From the NCBI RefSeq assembly GCF_963675165.1, contig NC_087388.1, positions 5,709,047-5,773,046 on the forward strand: a stretch of DNA of 64,000 bases. The letters are read 5' to 3'. The stretch is from Halichondria panicea (Eukaryota > Porifera > Demospongiae > Suberitida > Halichondriidae). The notes under the pieces were generated by a model, which had not been told where the DNA came from, made no database searches, and was given only the letters and a program-made list of their open reading frames with translations. Below are positions 11,207 through 23,916 of this stretch, in pieces (position 1 is the stretch's first letter; the number at the start of each line of letters is the position of its first letter). Both the position numbers and the translations under genes were made by a program.

Positions 11207-12070
11207 AGTTATAGTTATAACACGGGCACAAGGGATGTATGGAATATATTGCACTGAAGCACGAGGGCGTAAGCCCCGAGGACTGAGTGCAATATGTTCC
11301 ATGCATCCCGAGTGCACGTGTAATAACTAATTTATATCCCGAGGGCATAGCAACATAACACTGTCTTAGTAACACAATATAAACTGCACAAAAAGATGAC
11401 AAAGACAACTCTAGACACAGCTCCACCTCTTCTCTCTCCTAGACGCCAGTATATGCAGCGTATAAGATTGGCATGACAGATGAATGGCTTGACACAAAAT
11501 TGTTGGAGTTCCAACGCTGAAACCACTGCAAAACAGCCCCACCCCACTTCTGGTGCTGCAAAACAGCCCCACCCCTCTACTGCTGCAAAGAAACAGCCCC
11601 ACCCCATTTACTGCTGCGAAGAAACAGCCACACCCCACTATACTACTCAGTGTAACTACTGCTCGAACAGCCCCCTCCACTAGCACTATCCTCGGTATCA
11701 CAACCAAGCCAAAGAAGCTCGCCTCTACACTGCTGCAAAACAGCTCAAGCCCCCTGCAAAAAGAGCCGCTTCTAGTGCTATGATGAAGCCAGAATTGACT
11801 GTGCATCAAGAAGTGGAGGACTAGGTCTAGGATCACAGAATCTTCACAAAATGAGCCTGGGACGATTTTAAAACCTGCATGGTTGCAAAGAAGAAACTCC
11901 AGCAGTGCTGAACATTCATGCATGGCTGGACTTACTTTGATACTTGTTATTTCTCATGATACAATATTTAATTTAATTATGCCAGAGGGGCGTTTTGTGG
12001 TCAGTGCAATATGACTTTTCAGCAGTGCAATATGAAGCATATTGCACTTGGCAACAATATAGCAACGGGA
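11207..12070. mobile_element. Insertion with foldback end and TGCAATAT repeats
   Basis: This block is absent from the equivalent place in copy A near 4220. Its left part (about 11209-11330) is an imperfect inverted repeat of around 45 bp arms rich in AGTGCAATAT, and related ATTGCACT words recur near 12000-12050. The middle has four AAACAGCCCCACCCC units (11528-11610). A short open stretch ending near 11829 reads AKEARLYTAAKQLKPPAKRA and may be a captured gene scrap. The superfamily is not recognised. Confidence 0.6.
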
Positions 12071-12156
12071 TATAATTATACATTAATTGCATGCACAGAG
12101 AATTAATGCAGTTTGATATAGATTTTTTATTGGGATTATCAAGAGTACTTCATATA

Positions 12157-13066
12157 TGAAAGCACTGCAGGTGCTGATGCCTCGGTGGAGGTGCCAAAGC
12201 TACATAACATAAAACTACTAATAGCTAGCTTTTATACACACATTGATTATAATTATCATGATGAACATCAACCGAATAGTGGGTAATGATCAACCATGAT
12301 TGTTGTTAAAAACGATTGATGCCAAAAGTTCAAGTCTAAAATATGGCTGCAAGTCAGTAGTCGGGCGCCGCCGCCCTCTACCGTTGCCCGGAAGAAGGTC
12401 GGGAATCAAGCCTATCCACAGTTTTGTTCTGTTGTTGGAAATCCACCAGCTCCAATCAGATTGCAGTATCTCAAGAGGATTGATCACACCAACTCAACTG
12501 TACGTTGGATTGACTGAGAGGCGAGGCCAACACCCACTTTAATAAATGATATTCATCGCTATTGGTTAGCACCCACATAGAATGAATGATATTCATGATA
12601 CTATTGCGTAACAGGCCAGAACAAAACTGTGGATAGGCTTGATTCCTGACCTCCTTCAAGGAGGGCGGCGGCGCTCGACTAGCAAGTCAGCAGAGCCTTG
12701 CAGCTCTCTGCTCACTCTTGCAGCTACCAATAGCTAGCGTTCTAATGCAGAGCTAACTACTAAGTAGAGTAGTAACACTCGGTGAACAAGTTTTGCTACG
12801 GACTCTTCTGAAAAGGCTGCAATAGCATTCCAAGTAAGCAAAACTAGGCATAACTCGAGAACGAAGCATTATTTTGCAAATCCACGAATTAAAATCCAAG
12901 TAAACATGACTAGAAGCCTATAGAAACTCTTACTTGCACTTGATTCTCCTTGAGCAGCTGTAGCGGTCTACACACCACACAGACACACAGACACACAGAC
13001 ACAGTGACACACACAGACACACAAACACACTACCGTATACCTCGCTTGCGCATGCGCACCGAGGCA
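12157..13066. mobile_element. Interspersed repeat (TGAAAGCAC...ACCGAGGCA family), copy 1
   Basis: Flanked by TA at 12155-12156 and 13067-13068, with the empty site kept in copy A near 4300. Subterminal TGCCTCGGTG and CACCGAGGCA are inverted. The right end carries an ACACAGAC tract and CCGTATACCTCGCTTGCGCA. Related copies lie at 48941-49776 and, reversed, at 56973-57669, and an end fragment sits near 54845-54905. There is no transposase, so it is non-autonomous. A second element (12358-12681) is nested inside. Confidence 0.85.
12358..12681. mobile_element. Nested Mutator-like MITE with 9-bp target duplication
   Basis: Long inverted ends begin TAGTCGGGCGCCGCCGCCCT, and homology continues to about 70 bp on each side. 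It is flanked by GCAAGTCAG at 12349-12357 and 12682-12690. A 9-bp duplication with long terminal repeats fits the Mutator group. The related repeat at 49.4 kb lacks it. Confidence 0.9.
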
Positions 13067-13460
13067 TAAATATTGATATTATCAGGAGCACATGCATGAA
13101 GAGGTCTCCTCATAATAATGTACTCCTGATGTTATACGCAACACTCTGCGCTGTAAGTGTTGTTCATGCTCACCATTATGTTTTATGTTGTCACGAGTAT
13201 ATAAACAATGACTACATGAATGAATGTGGGCTTTGTCCCATTATACATTGAAATGAACATGTTATATAGTATTCAACGTCTAGTGTCTCCAGAATTTGTT
13301 AGTTGTGTATTATTAGATTTACCCCACGAAATCACCTCATTATAATTTTGTCCGTTATAATTATCATGATGATTGAAAGTTTGAACGAGTGAAATACAGC
13401 AAACTATATTCTAAATAGTGATCACTATACTCTAAAGTTATAGTCCAGTTATAGTTGAGT

Positions 13461-14818
13461 TCACTTTGGGACGCAGCAATCGATGCCTTTCTTGGGGCAT
13501 TTACAGTTAGGTCCACACTTGCAATCGGCACCAGCACATCCCTTACACACACAGAGGCAACAGCCACTCTCTCCACCAGTACACTTGTCTCCACACTGGC
13601 AGTCAGGGCCACACTTGCAGTCAGCTATAGGAGAGAAAAGTTTCAGTAAATTCCAGTTGAAGGAAGAATAGACACGCAGGAAAGAGACAAGCCATACACT
13701 AAATAACTTACCGCATTTGCAAGGTCCAGCTACACAGCAATCGATGCCTTTCTTGGGGCATTTGCAGTTGGGTCCACACTTGCAGTCGGCACCAGCACAT
13801 CCCTTACACACACAGAGGCAACAGCCACTCTCTCCACCAGTACACTTGTCACCACACTGACAGTCAGGGCCACAGTTACAGTTGCCTGTGTAGGGAGGAA
13901 ATGAATCGATAAACAACTTGCTTTATAAACACAAAGGAAATGAATACATGGAAAAGCCACAGAGATTTAGACAATAGACAAAAGAAGAGAGACTTACTGC
14001 ATTTGCAAGGTCCAGCTACAGCAATCGATGCCTTTCTTGGGGCATTTACAGTTGGGTCCACACTTGCAGTCTGCACCAGCACACCCCTTACACACACAAG
14101 GACAGCAATTTCCATCACACTTGTCTCCACACTGGCAGTCAGGGCACTTGCAGTCAGCTATAGTAGGAGAGAATTAGATTTGGTACAAAGGTCTCCATAA
14201 AAGGTCAAGTGGTAGTGAAAAGCCACGAAAGTCCTAAAATAAACTTACTGCATTTGCAAGGTCCAGCTACACAGCAATCGATGCCTTTCTTGGGGCATTT
14301 GCAGTTGGGTCCACACTTGCAGTCGGCACCAGCACATCCCTTACACACACAAGGGCAGCAATTTCCATCACACTTGTCTCCACACTGGCAGTCAGGGCAC
14401 TTGCAGTCAGCTATAGTAGGAGAGAAATTAATGAATAAGATTAGGTACAACGGTCTCCATGAAAGGTAAGTGGTAGGTATAGTGAAAAGCCACGAAATTT
14501 CAAATGATAAATTAAACTTACTACGTTTGCAAGGTCCAGCTACACAGCAATCGATGCCTTTCTTGGGGCATTTACAGTTGGGTCCACACTTGCAGTCTGC
14601 ACCAGCACACCCCTTACACACACAAGGACAGCAATTTCCGTCACACTTGTCTCCACACTGGCAGTCAGGGCCACAGTTACAGTTGCCTGTGTAGGGAAGA
14701 ATAATACTATAAAGTACGTGCTTTTACAAATGAGCCATGAAAACTGATACACTAGACACAGTCTAGTCACAGACTTACTGCACTTGCAGGGTCCAGCTGT
14801 AGTTGGTTTGTCCGCCAT
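13461..14818 (-). pseudogene. Metallothionein-like MT2, five repeat exons, one frameshifted
   Basis: Minus-strand exons are 14779-14818, 14522-14686, 14249-14410, 13998-14157, 13712-13885 and 13461-13624, all with good GT-AG sites. The exon at 13998-14157 is 160 nt instead of 162: two bases are missing near 14028-14030, just before the codons for VAGPCKC. If it is included, the frame meets TAA soon after the next exon starts. Because every exon is phase 1 at both ends, skipping this exon restores a 234-residue, four-repeat protein. It may therefore be a functional gene with one dead exon, or a young pseudogene. A 620-bp element interrupts its upstream region. Confidence 0.75.
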
Positions 14819-14882
14819 TTCTGATTATTGAGAGTTCTTGAGAGATTGTTGAGAGTTGGTTCTAGTTTTTCTTGTTTTCTGC

Positions 14883-15502
14883 TAGCCTCGATCCCAGGCC
14901 GCACTTCCCGCTAGGGAAGTGGGCCTGGTATCGACTACTTGCGCATGCGCTAATATCCCCCGGTATCTGGGGGCTTTGGATAACATCGTTTATGCTCAGT
15001 AAAACTATGACATCACAATGAAAGGAAGTGGATTGAAGGAAGTAGATAGAAAGTTCTATTGAAGGTTTCTAGCCCATCGGATAGCATTCTCTGATAGCTA
15101 CCCTTAGCCTGCTATGTTAACAAAAGACTCACAGCCTGCAACAGTGTGGATGACGATCGTCTGAAAGGAGTGACGGCTGATAAGAGCCTATATGGACAGG
15201 CCACGCCCATTTAACACTAACTTTGGTGAAAGTCTACTATACTACTGCTACTGATTCTATCAGAAGAAAATAGCAGTACAACAAACCTACACAGCTCTGT
15301 TTCTAGCTAGCTAGCTATATAGCTCTGTGTATGACTTTTAGAATATTTTCTCTGATGTATCCAGTATTATAGAAATATTTACGGGTAAAAAATCCAATAT
15401 TATAGTATTATAGAAATATTTACGGGAAAAAAATCCAATAATTTGGCGCATGCGCAAGCAGTCGATAGCAGGCCTTCTTTCAAAGGCCGGTGAAGGAGGC
15501 TA
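14883..15502. mobile_element. Mutator-like element (TAGCCTC...GAGGCTA) in MT2 5' region
   Basis: The inverted ends begin TAGCCTCGATCCCAGGCC on the left, and the inner part TATCGACTACTTGCGCATGC has an inverted partner on the right. It is flanked by GTTTTCTGC at 14874-14882 and 15503-15511, a 9-bp duplication. MT1 and MT3 lack it. It separates MT2's coding exons from the conserved TATA and metal-motif segment by about 0.6 kb, which may affect expression. No transposase is seen. Confidence 0.9.
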
Positions 15503-15519
15503 GTTTTCTGCTGGCTGCT

Positions 15520-15660
15520 TGAAATCTTTGCTGAATGATGTGCACTGACTTGGTTGCTTTATATAAAGTGCACAGTTTTCCACACGACGGTGGCCGTGTG
15601 CAAATAATTTCGCCGAGGGCACTTTTGCACCCGAGTGCAAAGTCAATTATACTTCAAAAA
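15520..15660 (-). promoter_or_regulatory. Displaced MT2 promoter segment
   Basis: Carries the same TATA box (15558-15567) and three TGCRCNC-type motifs (15596-15602, 15626-15632, 15633-15639) as the MT1 promoter. It now lies beyond the inserted element, about 740 bp from the MT2 ATG. Confidence 0.5.
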
Positions 15661-15752
15661 TGAGCCGCATGACAATTAATTTGCACATGCGCAATAGAGA
15701 ATGTGGTCTTGACATTAGAAACAATACAAGTAAGAGCACAAAAGTAATGCTT

Positions 15753-17392
15753 TTAGGAAATGATTGCAAACTCTACAGAATCAGTACATGTTCCATTAGG
15801 TCTATTATACCCTCCAACAGTCATTATCTTGTCTTCAAAAGCAGCAGCAAAACCTAAACATCGAGGCTCAGACAATTGACCTTTCAGCTCCTTCCAAACA
15901 TTCTCACCAGTGTGATAGACGTGGACAAGCTTCACCCCTTTTTGCTGATGTGTCTCCGTATCAAATTTCGAGCCTCCAATTGCCAATACATGATTGCGAA
16001 ACGACACACATGCAGCGTGTTTAAATTCCAGACTTTGTATTTTCCTGACTATGTCATGATCGTTGGTGTGAGATTTAACAAGTTCCGACACTGTTGCTAC
16101 ACAAGCATTCCTTGTTGGAACAAAATCTCCCTCTCTAACCACGTATCCTCCTAGTATGTAAAGCATGCCATTGCACACACAGCCAGAAGCACGAAACACT
16201 TTATAAGGAAGACAGGCAACCTCACGCCATACCTTGTTTTGGGATGTAACGATCAAAACATCGACTGCTTGTATTATTCCATGAGCACTGTTGCCCCCAA
16301 CTATGATTAGGCATCCATTGCTAAACACAACTGTCACCTGGCTTCGTTTCGTCCTCAATTTTGGGTAAATTGAACGTGTCCATTCTCTGTGAGCAGGATC
16401 GGTCAACTGATAAATAGCATCTGTGTATTCTTCTTCGTTTTTATTTTGCCGATGAATTTTACGCTCGACTCCACCGATTGTGTGAAGAAGGAAACGAACA
16501 GCTTGTTTGTAAGGAACAGGCAGCACAACCAAAGAAGTATCTCTGACAAGGCAATCAGCTGCTATTGACCATCCCCTCGTCAAATTGTATAAATAGATTT
16601 TCCTGGTCTGATAGGGCCTGAAGTATGCCGTGTCATCGTGAACTGCAGCATTGATGGGGCTGGATATTTTCTCAAGAGCTTGAATATCACACGGATTGTT
16701 CCATCGCAACATATGGGGGAAATCAATGGGCCCAGCTGCAAGGGTAAAGCAAAACAATAAAACCCAGACTATAGAATTAATGTACTTACCATGAGTTGGG
16801 TTGTTGAGATTGCAGGTCATTGAGGCAGTTGAAGAGGCACGATGTTCCCTTGATAGCTCATCTCCTGCAAAGGACATGTAATCACCACCCAATGATGGCA
16901 TACTAGCACTGTGCTGTTGAGTAAGAGTACGTTCAGTCGGTTGTGATACATCCTCTGATGCACTGAACGCTATTGGATTCTGAGCAGCTGGTGCAGTGAG
17001 ACCTTTGGATTGGGCTGCAAGACACACATAAAAAGTGCAATAATTTAGTATATTTTAATAATAACTTTTATATGATAAGACAGCCTACCTATATTCTCAG
17101 CAATTTTTCTCTGATCTACAGATCGCGAACAAAGAGCTCGGATGATGTTCTGCCAGGTTGTCGATCGACTATTTCGCAGCCAATGAGACAACATCTCTCG
17201 TAGACAATCGATATCCTTACACTCCAAACTCTGAAAATTAGCTCGTATTTTTCTCAAAGTAAGTTCACGAACATTCAAAGCCAGCCCAATGTTGTACCAC
17301 TTATGTCTAGCATCAATAAGGATATTTAAAACATGATGCAGATCGTCAATAGAGAGCATATTTCCTCCTGTTGTACGATCAGTACTCTCCAT
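15753..17392 (-). CDS. Death-kelch protein K2 (503 aa)
   Basis: Minus-strand exons are 17089-17392, 16790-17014 and 15753-16735, all phase 1, with GTAGGC and GTAAGT donors. The Death domain (about residues 10-101) keeps the W.NIGLALNV, CLREMLSHWL, TTWQNIIRAL and KIAENI landmarks. The linker is 75 codons. The kelch exon has LIIVGGNS, MLYILGGY, VLAIGGSK and IMTVGGYNRP blades. The predicted start MESTDRTTGG is shorter than in K1, whose N-terminus extends upstream through the equivalent position. The gene appears intact. It precedes MT2 on the same strand, repeating the K1-MT1 arrangement. Confidence 0.8.
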
Positions 17393-18218
17393 GGACTAAT
17401 ATAAAGAGAAACAACCCAGCATGGAACAAAAGAAAGACTATATATAATTATATATAATTATATATAATTATATAGATGCTAGCATGCATGCATGGAAAGA
17501 CTATAATTATATAGATGTACTTCAACACCATGAGTTGAGCTGGCCATTGAAGACACTGTGTTCCTTTGATTAAGGTAATCTTAGGATGACTACTCATTCA
17601 GTGACACACTATATAGTACTGATCGAGCTACTTTAGTTGCCGAGATCCAATAAACAGGTCCGATTATACCTGATCTATATCTACAATTCCACCTATATAG
17701 CTAGCTAGGACAAGACAACCAGCTTATAAATACACATTCCAGCAGCCAGTATATGGACATCTGGAGCAGGGTTTCGTTGTACATGTACAGCTATATGCAT
17801 CTAATTGGGTGCATACCCCGGGAAATTTTGCTCTTAAACTCATATAAGTGTTTCAACAATCAATGTCTGCCAAGCCCTACAAAACAGCATAATAAGCAAG
17901 ATAACATAATTATCTAAACACTGTCTGTACATGTAGATCTACATAGTATTACTAACTACTTCTACTTGATAGATCATTCTCCATCTTAAATCTGAGGAGT
18001 ATGACTTAGATCTCTTCTCTTCACACGAATAGGCCATAGCTAGCTATACTGAGACTTTTCAAATCTGCTACAATCATTAAATGATGATTTTACATTGTTT
18101 GACCACAGTTTACATTGCCACTAAAAGGCTCTACTCTATGTGTGTTGCAAAGATTCTGCAAAGTCCAGTACACAACAAAGGCAAAAAGCAAGACATAGTA
18201 AATGTGCAAAAAGTTGGT
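17393..18218. other. Noncoding 5' flank of K2
   Basis: AT-rich, with tandem TATAATTATA words at 17445-17475. Stretches resemble the 31.3-31.8 kb region, including the CAGAGATCCAATAAA-like and GGTGCATACCCCGGG-like segments. This reflects duplicated flanks; no exon is seen. Confidence 0.5.
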
Positions 18219-21200
18219 TCATTTCTTGGCTAGTAATTTTCTAAAATCGTCATTGGATAGTTTGTTCCCCTCACCACTAGTACTACTAGTAGTGTTCTCT
18301 TGTCTCCACTGACTGCTCTCTTGGCCAGGGCTCTTGGGAGTAGAGGGATGTTGGTCTTACGCCGACTTGTCACTCTGTGGAGGTGTGTGTGTGTGGGGGG
18401 GTGAGTTACTGGGAACAAGTACATTATAATGATTATGCAATTAAAATTTGGCATGGATAGCATATGTGCTGGTACAGATACGCACGCCATCAACCATCAA
18501 AATGGTTTCAGATCCATTAACAAATTGCATTACTGTGTCTTGTGGGTTAGCTATTAATGGGTTGACCATCACATGTACATGTACGTGTAGGGGTAACTAT
18601 AGTAAGTGTATCAGCTTACATTGGGTTGTTGTCTTGCATATCTCTGGGTGCAAAGGTCGGACGCTTAAACCCAGTCTCAGTTTCAGGTCCCCCGAAAGTG
18701 CCCTTTGACCCTCCCTTGGGAGGGTTGGAAATGGCCACGCTCATCCTCTTCATTCCAAGCTCATCACTGTTGTTGAGTCGAGCGACAGCCACATTGGCCG
18801 AGGACTGTGTGTGTGTGGGGTGTGTGTGTGGGGTAATCATTTGTCATCTGAGACTTCTCTTGGAAAATATTTCTACACACATACCCTCACTTGAGAGCAA
18901 ATACCCTGATAATAAATTGTGTACTGATAGCCTATAGTGTGGTCCCACTGTGTACACTGTAGTGGTTGACTTGCAAGGTTTGTATTTAAGTGAGGTGAAA
19001 AGGGTTGCTCTAGCAATAGCAATGGTCAGCAAATGTTGTCTAACCTCATCAGTGAACTCAATATAAGCAAAACCTTTCGATCTTCCCTCTCTGTTCTTGA
19101 TCAGTCGAACCTCTTTGATCTCTCCACACTGCAGCCATGACAACACACGTTAACTACAGCACTTTTCTTATCCACACAAACATTTTGATAGATAGGACGA
19201 AAACTTCCATAAATGAAACCTTGATAAGACACACTACTTGTATATGTACCACCTAGCATGCATGTACATTTACTGTACCACTGTACCACACATGATACAC
19301 AGAGCATTCATAATTATGCTACCTGTTGGAAGTGTTCCCTCAACTCATGGTCAGTGATGTGGTGGGCAATGTGAGACACAAACACTGTGGCTTTAGAGTC
19401 AGAGCGCTGAGGTGTCTGTGTGTGTGGGGGGGGGTGGGTGTGTGTGTGTGTGTGAGTGTGTGTGTGGGATGGGTGTGAGTGTGTGGGGTGGGGGTGGTGT
19501 CTGTTAAGGAGAGTATAGGATATGGCTAGCACATACACTGTAACACAAGTGCACTAACAGTCGCGATAATGACGAGTACTGACTGTAATGAAATTGCAAC
19601 AACAACGTTGTTCTAGCGAAATCAAAACAAAAACACATAGTCACCTTGTCCCCCAGGCTAGACACAGGTCTTCCCTTCTCCTTGAACTGTGAGACGTACA
19701 TCGGACGTCCCTCAATCTCCGTCTTGTCAAGCCCCAGTGCACTGGCCACGGGGTCAGGGGTCGCAAACTCTACGTAGGCGTAGACGTTGCCCTTGTTAGA
19801 CTGACGTGTCCTGATAAGCCGAATCTCAGCGATTAGTCCACACTAGAGATATATGCAGCAGAAATATTTGCCCATTATTTGTAAGAATTTCCTTCGAACT
19901 TGTGGTATGTAAACTTGTGTTACTGGCTGTGTTATCGGATTACTTCAGTATACAATGTATACATGTACATGTACACATAGCTCTTTAAACTTCCACAGTA
20001 CATAAGGAACTCAATAGCCATTGTACATACACCTAACAGGTGCATCTAGTAGCTAGGTGATCTCAACACTCACTGGTGTGAATATCTCCCTGAGTTCATC
20101 CTCGGTGGCCTTGAAGCTCAGGTTACTCACAAACACAGTCCTGGCCTCCTTCGGACCCTCTGTCTCAACCTTTGCTGCCTCCACTGTTGGAACCTTCTTA
20201 CTGGGCAACTGTACAATGCCAGTCTCTGCTACAACTGTGCGTGTGTGTGTGGGTGTGTGTGGCAAGGTCAATACGGTACATGCAATGTACAGTATTAGTA
20301 GTGCTGTCATTAATTGAATACGAAAATTGGCAACCAGTGCAACGTACATTTCTGTTTCTTAACCGCCGGTTGTTGATCATCTGACATTTCTCTACCAGGA
20401 GGTGGTCTCTTACGGCCTAAACTTTGACCCTCATCTCTGCTGCTGACTCTGCCCTTTCCTATGTCCATCTTTCTGTGCTTCTTTAGATCATCCTTTTTGA
20501 AAGAATCTTTTTCAGCAGCTTGAGAGAAAAAATAATGATTTGAGATATTGCAAAAACGAGCTCACACCACTCATAACTTCACACACACCCACCCTACCGC
20601 CCACACACACACACCTTTTCCCTTCTCGCTCGTACACAGTCCAGCTGTGCCTCACACCTCACCAACGCCCCCTCAAATGACTGGAGGTCGCCTCTCAAAC
20701 TGTAGCAGTGCCTCACACACCATCTCCGGGTCATCACTGGCAGAGTTGGACGCTCGTTGTAGCACTTTACGACAGCTGGCAGTGTCGCCATGGGACCTAG
20801 GGGCGGAGGGTAGAGGGTGTGCTTGATATGAGTGTAACAGAAACAATCCTGGGATCACAGTACATGTGTTACATGATTGTACAGTAGTGTATAATTATTA
20901 TCTTAACTCTTTTGATTGGTCATAACTTGGGCTAGGAGCATCTGGCATTATGATTGTCTGAAAGCCCAGAAAAAGTTCTATCAGATGTCATGTTTAGCTC
21001 AACATTTTTGATCGGACCTGATTTTGAACTTTTCCCCCAACTATTATAGCCCACGCTTTTTTGTCAAAATCAGCCCCGAAAATGACCTTTGATTTAAAAA
21101 AAAAGCTCACTTTAAGCTATCAGAAAAACATTAAATCATTGAAATTGGACCATCCAAACCCAAGTTATGGCCGTTCAAAATGGACTGTACTCCAATGTAC

Positions 21201-22620
21201 CTCTCAATGCTAGCGTACTCTATCCAGTACTGTGCCTGCTTTCCGTGTCTACTCATCACTTCCACCCAGAGCGCTCGTGCCGTCTCCATATTGTCATAGC
21301 AACGAGCCTCCAGGCTGGCCTGGTAACGAGAGAGAGAGTCTGTAGGGTCACCATCCTTACCATATACTGTGGAGGGGGCGGGGGAGACTATATTAGGCAC
21401 ACTGATTAGAAAGTGATAAGGCATAGATCTAGAGATGTGCCCTCACTGGTCGGTGGTGGTTGATACTAACCACCACCTCTAGATAAAAATAACCAACTCT
21501 AGGCCTAGTTTACAACTAATTTGTGTCTTGAATATACATTGTAGATGGAGGATAGAAAACAGCCACCACTTAGGTCACAACACTGGGAATCTCCCTTCCT
21601 AGTAGTACAGTACATACAATAAAATTATATTCTGTACTAATGTACTGGCACATGGTATTGGTACTCTTACATGCTTCAAGACTGTCTCAAGCTAAAAGAA
21701 TGTCTTCCGTAACTCCACCAAATTAGGACTGGCCGTCTCCACGCCCTCCTTAGGGGTCAAAGGTGAGAGAGGCGTGTGTACCTGTCTCCGGAGGTAGTCA
21801 CAGTATGCAGTCCACAACTTGAGATAGTCTGCAGCCACAGAGAGGTTGCCCTTCAAGCCCTTCTCAAACACAGCTGCAGGAAACAGAAACTAAAACGTTT
21901 TCATACACTGGGACGTCACATGTCTAAATGAGACAACAATGATAAAGAAACAAAACTATTCATACACTGGGACATCTCTAAGGGCAACAATGATATGCAA
22001 TTATTATGATAGATAACATGATCACAGCAATGCATACTATAGTTACATGTAGCTAGAGAAAGTGGCTTAAAAATGTAGCAGCAATTAATTATACAATATG
22101 TACACTAGAGAAATCATCTCATATATAACTTACTGACCAACAATTTCCTCGTGATTGGTTTGGACCCGCTCCAGTGCTCGTGTGTAGCTCATCCAGAAGT
22201 CGACCACCCACGGACAATTACGAAGTGATTGCTTGCAACCAGAGACAACGACCAATCCAACCTTACCAAAGCTAGTGGTCTGTTTGAGAGGCGGAATAGA
22301 TCACAAATTAACTTTTCTGTTTTGAGCACACAAAATTTCAACCACAATTATAATAGGAATAAATATGTAAATTACACATAGCCAGCTGCTCACTATATAG
22401 TTGAGATAGTTCTTCCAGAGCTGCTGGTCTAGAGGGTGGTGTGCCAGGGCCCGCTTGTAGAGGGTGTGGTTGAGGGAGGGGTCTGCTTTGGACTGAGAGA
22501 GGTGGGCCAGGTAGCGGTATCTGGATATTACTTGGAAGTGTTCCCTCAACTCCTGGTCAGTGATATGATGGGTAATGTGAGACACAAACACTGTGGCTTT
22601 AGAATTAGAGCGCTGAGTAG
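18219..22620 (-). pseudogene. SART3-like pseudogene (copy S1)
   Basis: Exons equivalent to those of the copy at 36.7-43.2 kb are at 22394-22520, 22138-22279, 21671-21873, 21201-21366, 20615-20775, 20348-20518, 20074-20234, 19645-19842, 19323-19406, 19045-19128, 18620-18804 and 18219-18374. They encode HAT repeats, two RRMs and an LSm-interaction tail, the plan of the spliceosome-recycling factor SART3 (Prp24 relative). Lesions: an in-frame stop in 21671-21873 (which is also 10 nt short), an 8-nt deletion in 20615-20775, a CAG to CAA acceptor change at the 20518 exon, and a 2-nt insertion in the last exon that scrambles the terminal LSNDDFRKLLAKK-type tail. Confidence 0.8.
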
Positions 22621-22626
22621 GAGTCT
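22541..22626 (-). repeat. Extra copy of the RRM2 first-half exon fused to a HAT exon (S1)
   Basis: The sequence encoding FVSHITHHITDQELREHFQ here duplicates the RRM2 exon at 19323-19406. It sits directly against the first HAT exon, with no intron visible between them. The same arrangement is at 43264-43335 in copy S2. Confidence 0.7.
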
Positions 22627-22651
22627 TTGTGCATGTGTGGGTGTGAGTGAG

Positions 22652-23358
22652 CAGGGCCGTAAGAACTAGGGGGGTAGTCTGGGGGCCAGACCTCTTTCTC
22701 AGAGGGGGGAGGGGGAAGAGAGAAAGCTAATCCTAGCGCTCTTGATTTTGCCCCCGAGCTATTAGGTTGGCCCCCAGACTACTAGGGGGGCTGGGGGGGA
22801 AACTGCCCCCCGGCCCCCACTCTGAAAAGGGGTGGGGCTCCTCTGCAGAGTCCAGCATGCGCAGATCACAGTCTAGCCTAGCCTTGATCCCAGGCCGATC
22901 CGTCTCCAATTGAACGCTAGGTCGATCCACATGCAGCTGAAATTTATATAGCTAAGAGCTCACTATGGCACAAGGTCTTTTTTCTCTTTAGTACCTCAGC
23001 CTGCATGCCCATAATGAAGAAGGTAGGCGAACTAAGACCTATTTCTTACGAAGCTCGATGAATCCCCAGCGTCTATATATACACAAGCCGCTAACTGAGT
23101 CGCTTGGAAGCAGTTGCTCGTGACTTTGCTTCCACTAACACACGTCGAATAAACTGTTTTGCTATAGCTCTCACATGCAGATTATTTCATTTATGTATCT
23201 TTCTCCTGTTTATCTCTCGAGAACATACAAATTTAAAAAGTTCGCCTCCGGCGGTACAGGAGAGGGACTTCCCCCCTCCCAGACCCACCCCCTGAGTCAC
23301 AAGGAGAGGGTCCATTCCTTTTTTCTGCCCCCACCTAAAAATTTTTCTTACGGCCCTG
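22652..23358. mobile_element. CAGGGCCGTAAGAA element with 5-bp target duplication
   Basis: Ends CAGGGCCGTAAGAA and TTCTTACGGCCCTG are exact inverted copies, flanked by GTGAG at 22647-22651 and 23359-23363. The paralogous site in copy S2 (43364-43368) is empty. The inside is G- and C-run rich and holds a nested TAGCCTTGATCCCAGG end near 22875. No transposase is seen. Confidence 0.9.
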
Positions 23359-23647
23359 GTGAGTGGTGGGCGGAGGAGGTGGGGGTCGAGTTAGGGCTGG
23401 GATACCAGTATATAGGTATAATTGCCAGTACCTCAGTATAACAATACTCCTAACAATCTCATGCTAAATTAGTGAAGTTCAAGGGTATAGTTGATGAAAG
23501 TATACTTGATAAATATCATGCATCAGACACACATGTAGCCATTACACGCAATGTCTAATCTGGCACCGTCTTGGACGTTTGAAGACAGCCCGATTAGTTC
23601 AGGCTCTACACAGACGTCACTGCAAATTTCAGTGAGTAAATTGGCCG
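23359..23647. other. Paralogous noncoding segment
   Basis: Matches 43369-43540 upstream of SART3-like copy S2, including the GGGCTGGGATACCAGTATAT segment. No exon is seen. Confidence 0.5.
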
Positions 23648-23916
23648 TTAGGCCACTCCAAGTGATACTCTGGTTTCTGGTCCACCGCCGGGTCAGATTT
23701 TATTCTTGGATTTCTATCTCATTATTGGATTTCTATCCCATTATTTCTACTACGCATGCGCATAATGGTCCCATGTGGTACAAAATAGTGTGATAATGAT
23801 ATTCATTTGCAAAATAATGAGTTCATAAGGTGAAATTGATAATGAAGCCGCCCGCCCGCATGCAATTAGAAAAACTTTAGGACCAGAAACCAGAATGTCA
23901 CTTAGAGTGGCCTTAA
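23648..23916. mobile_element. MITE with TTAGGCCACTC ends
   Basis: Inverted ends of about 36 bp (TTAGGCCACTCCAAGTGA, then TCTGGTTTCTGGTCC) bound about 270 bp. The ends differ by a few substitutions. Related words (GACCACTCCAAATGA and TTGGAGTGGCC) bracket 50937-51172. A clear target duplication was not identified. Confidence 0.75.

Larger units (their letters stand above)
9722..13460. repeat. Segmental duplication, copy B
   Basis: Matches copy A (2706-4777) with many small indels. It carries two extra blocks, 11207-12070 and 12157-13066. The 10115-11206 part is noncoding in both copies. Downstream, 13070-13460 corresponds to about 4308-4777 beside MT1, and copy B continues into MT2 and K2. Confidence 0.85.

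Noticed and set aside
11411-11923. 170-codon minus-strand open frame
   Set aside because: The composition reflects the antisense of AAACAGCCCCACCCC units inside an inserted element. No splice or family support.
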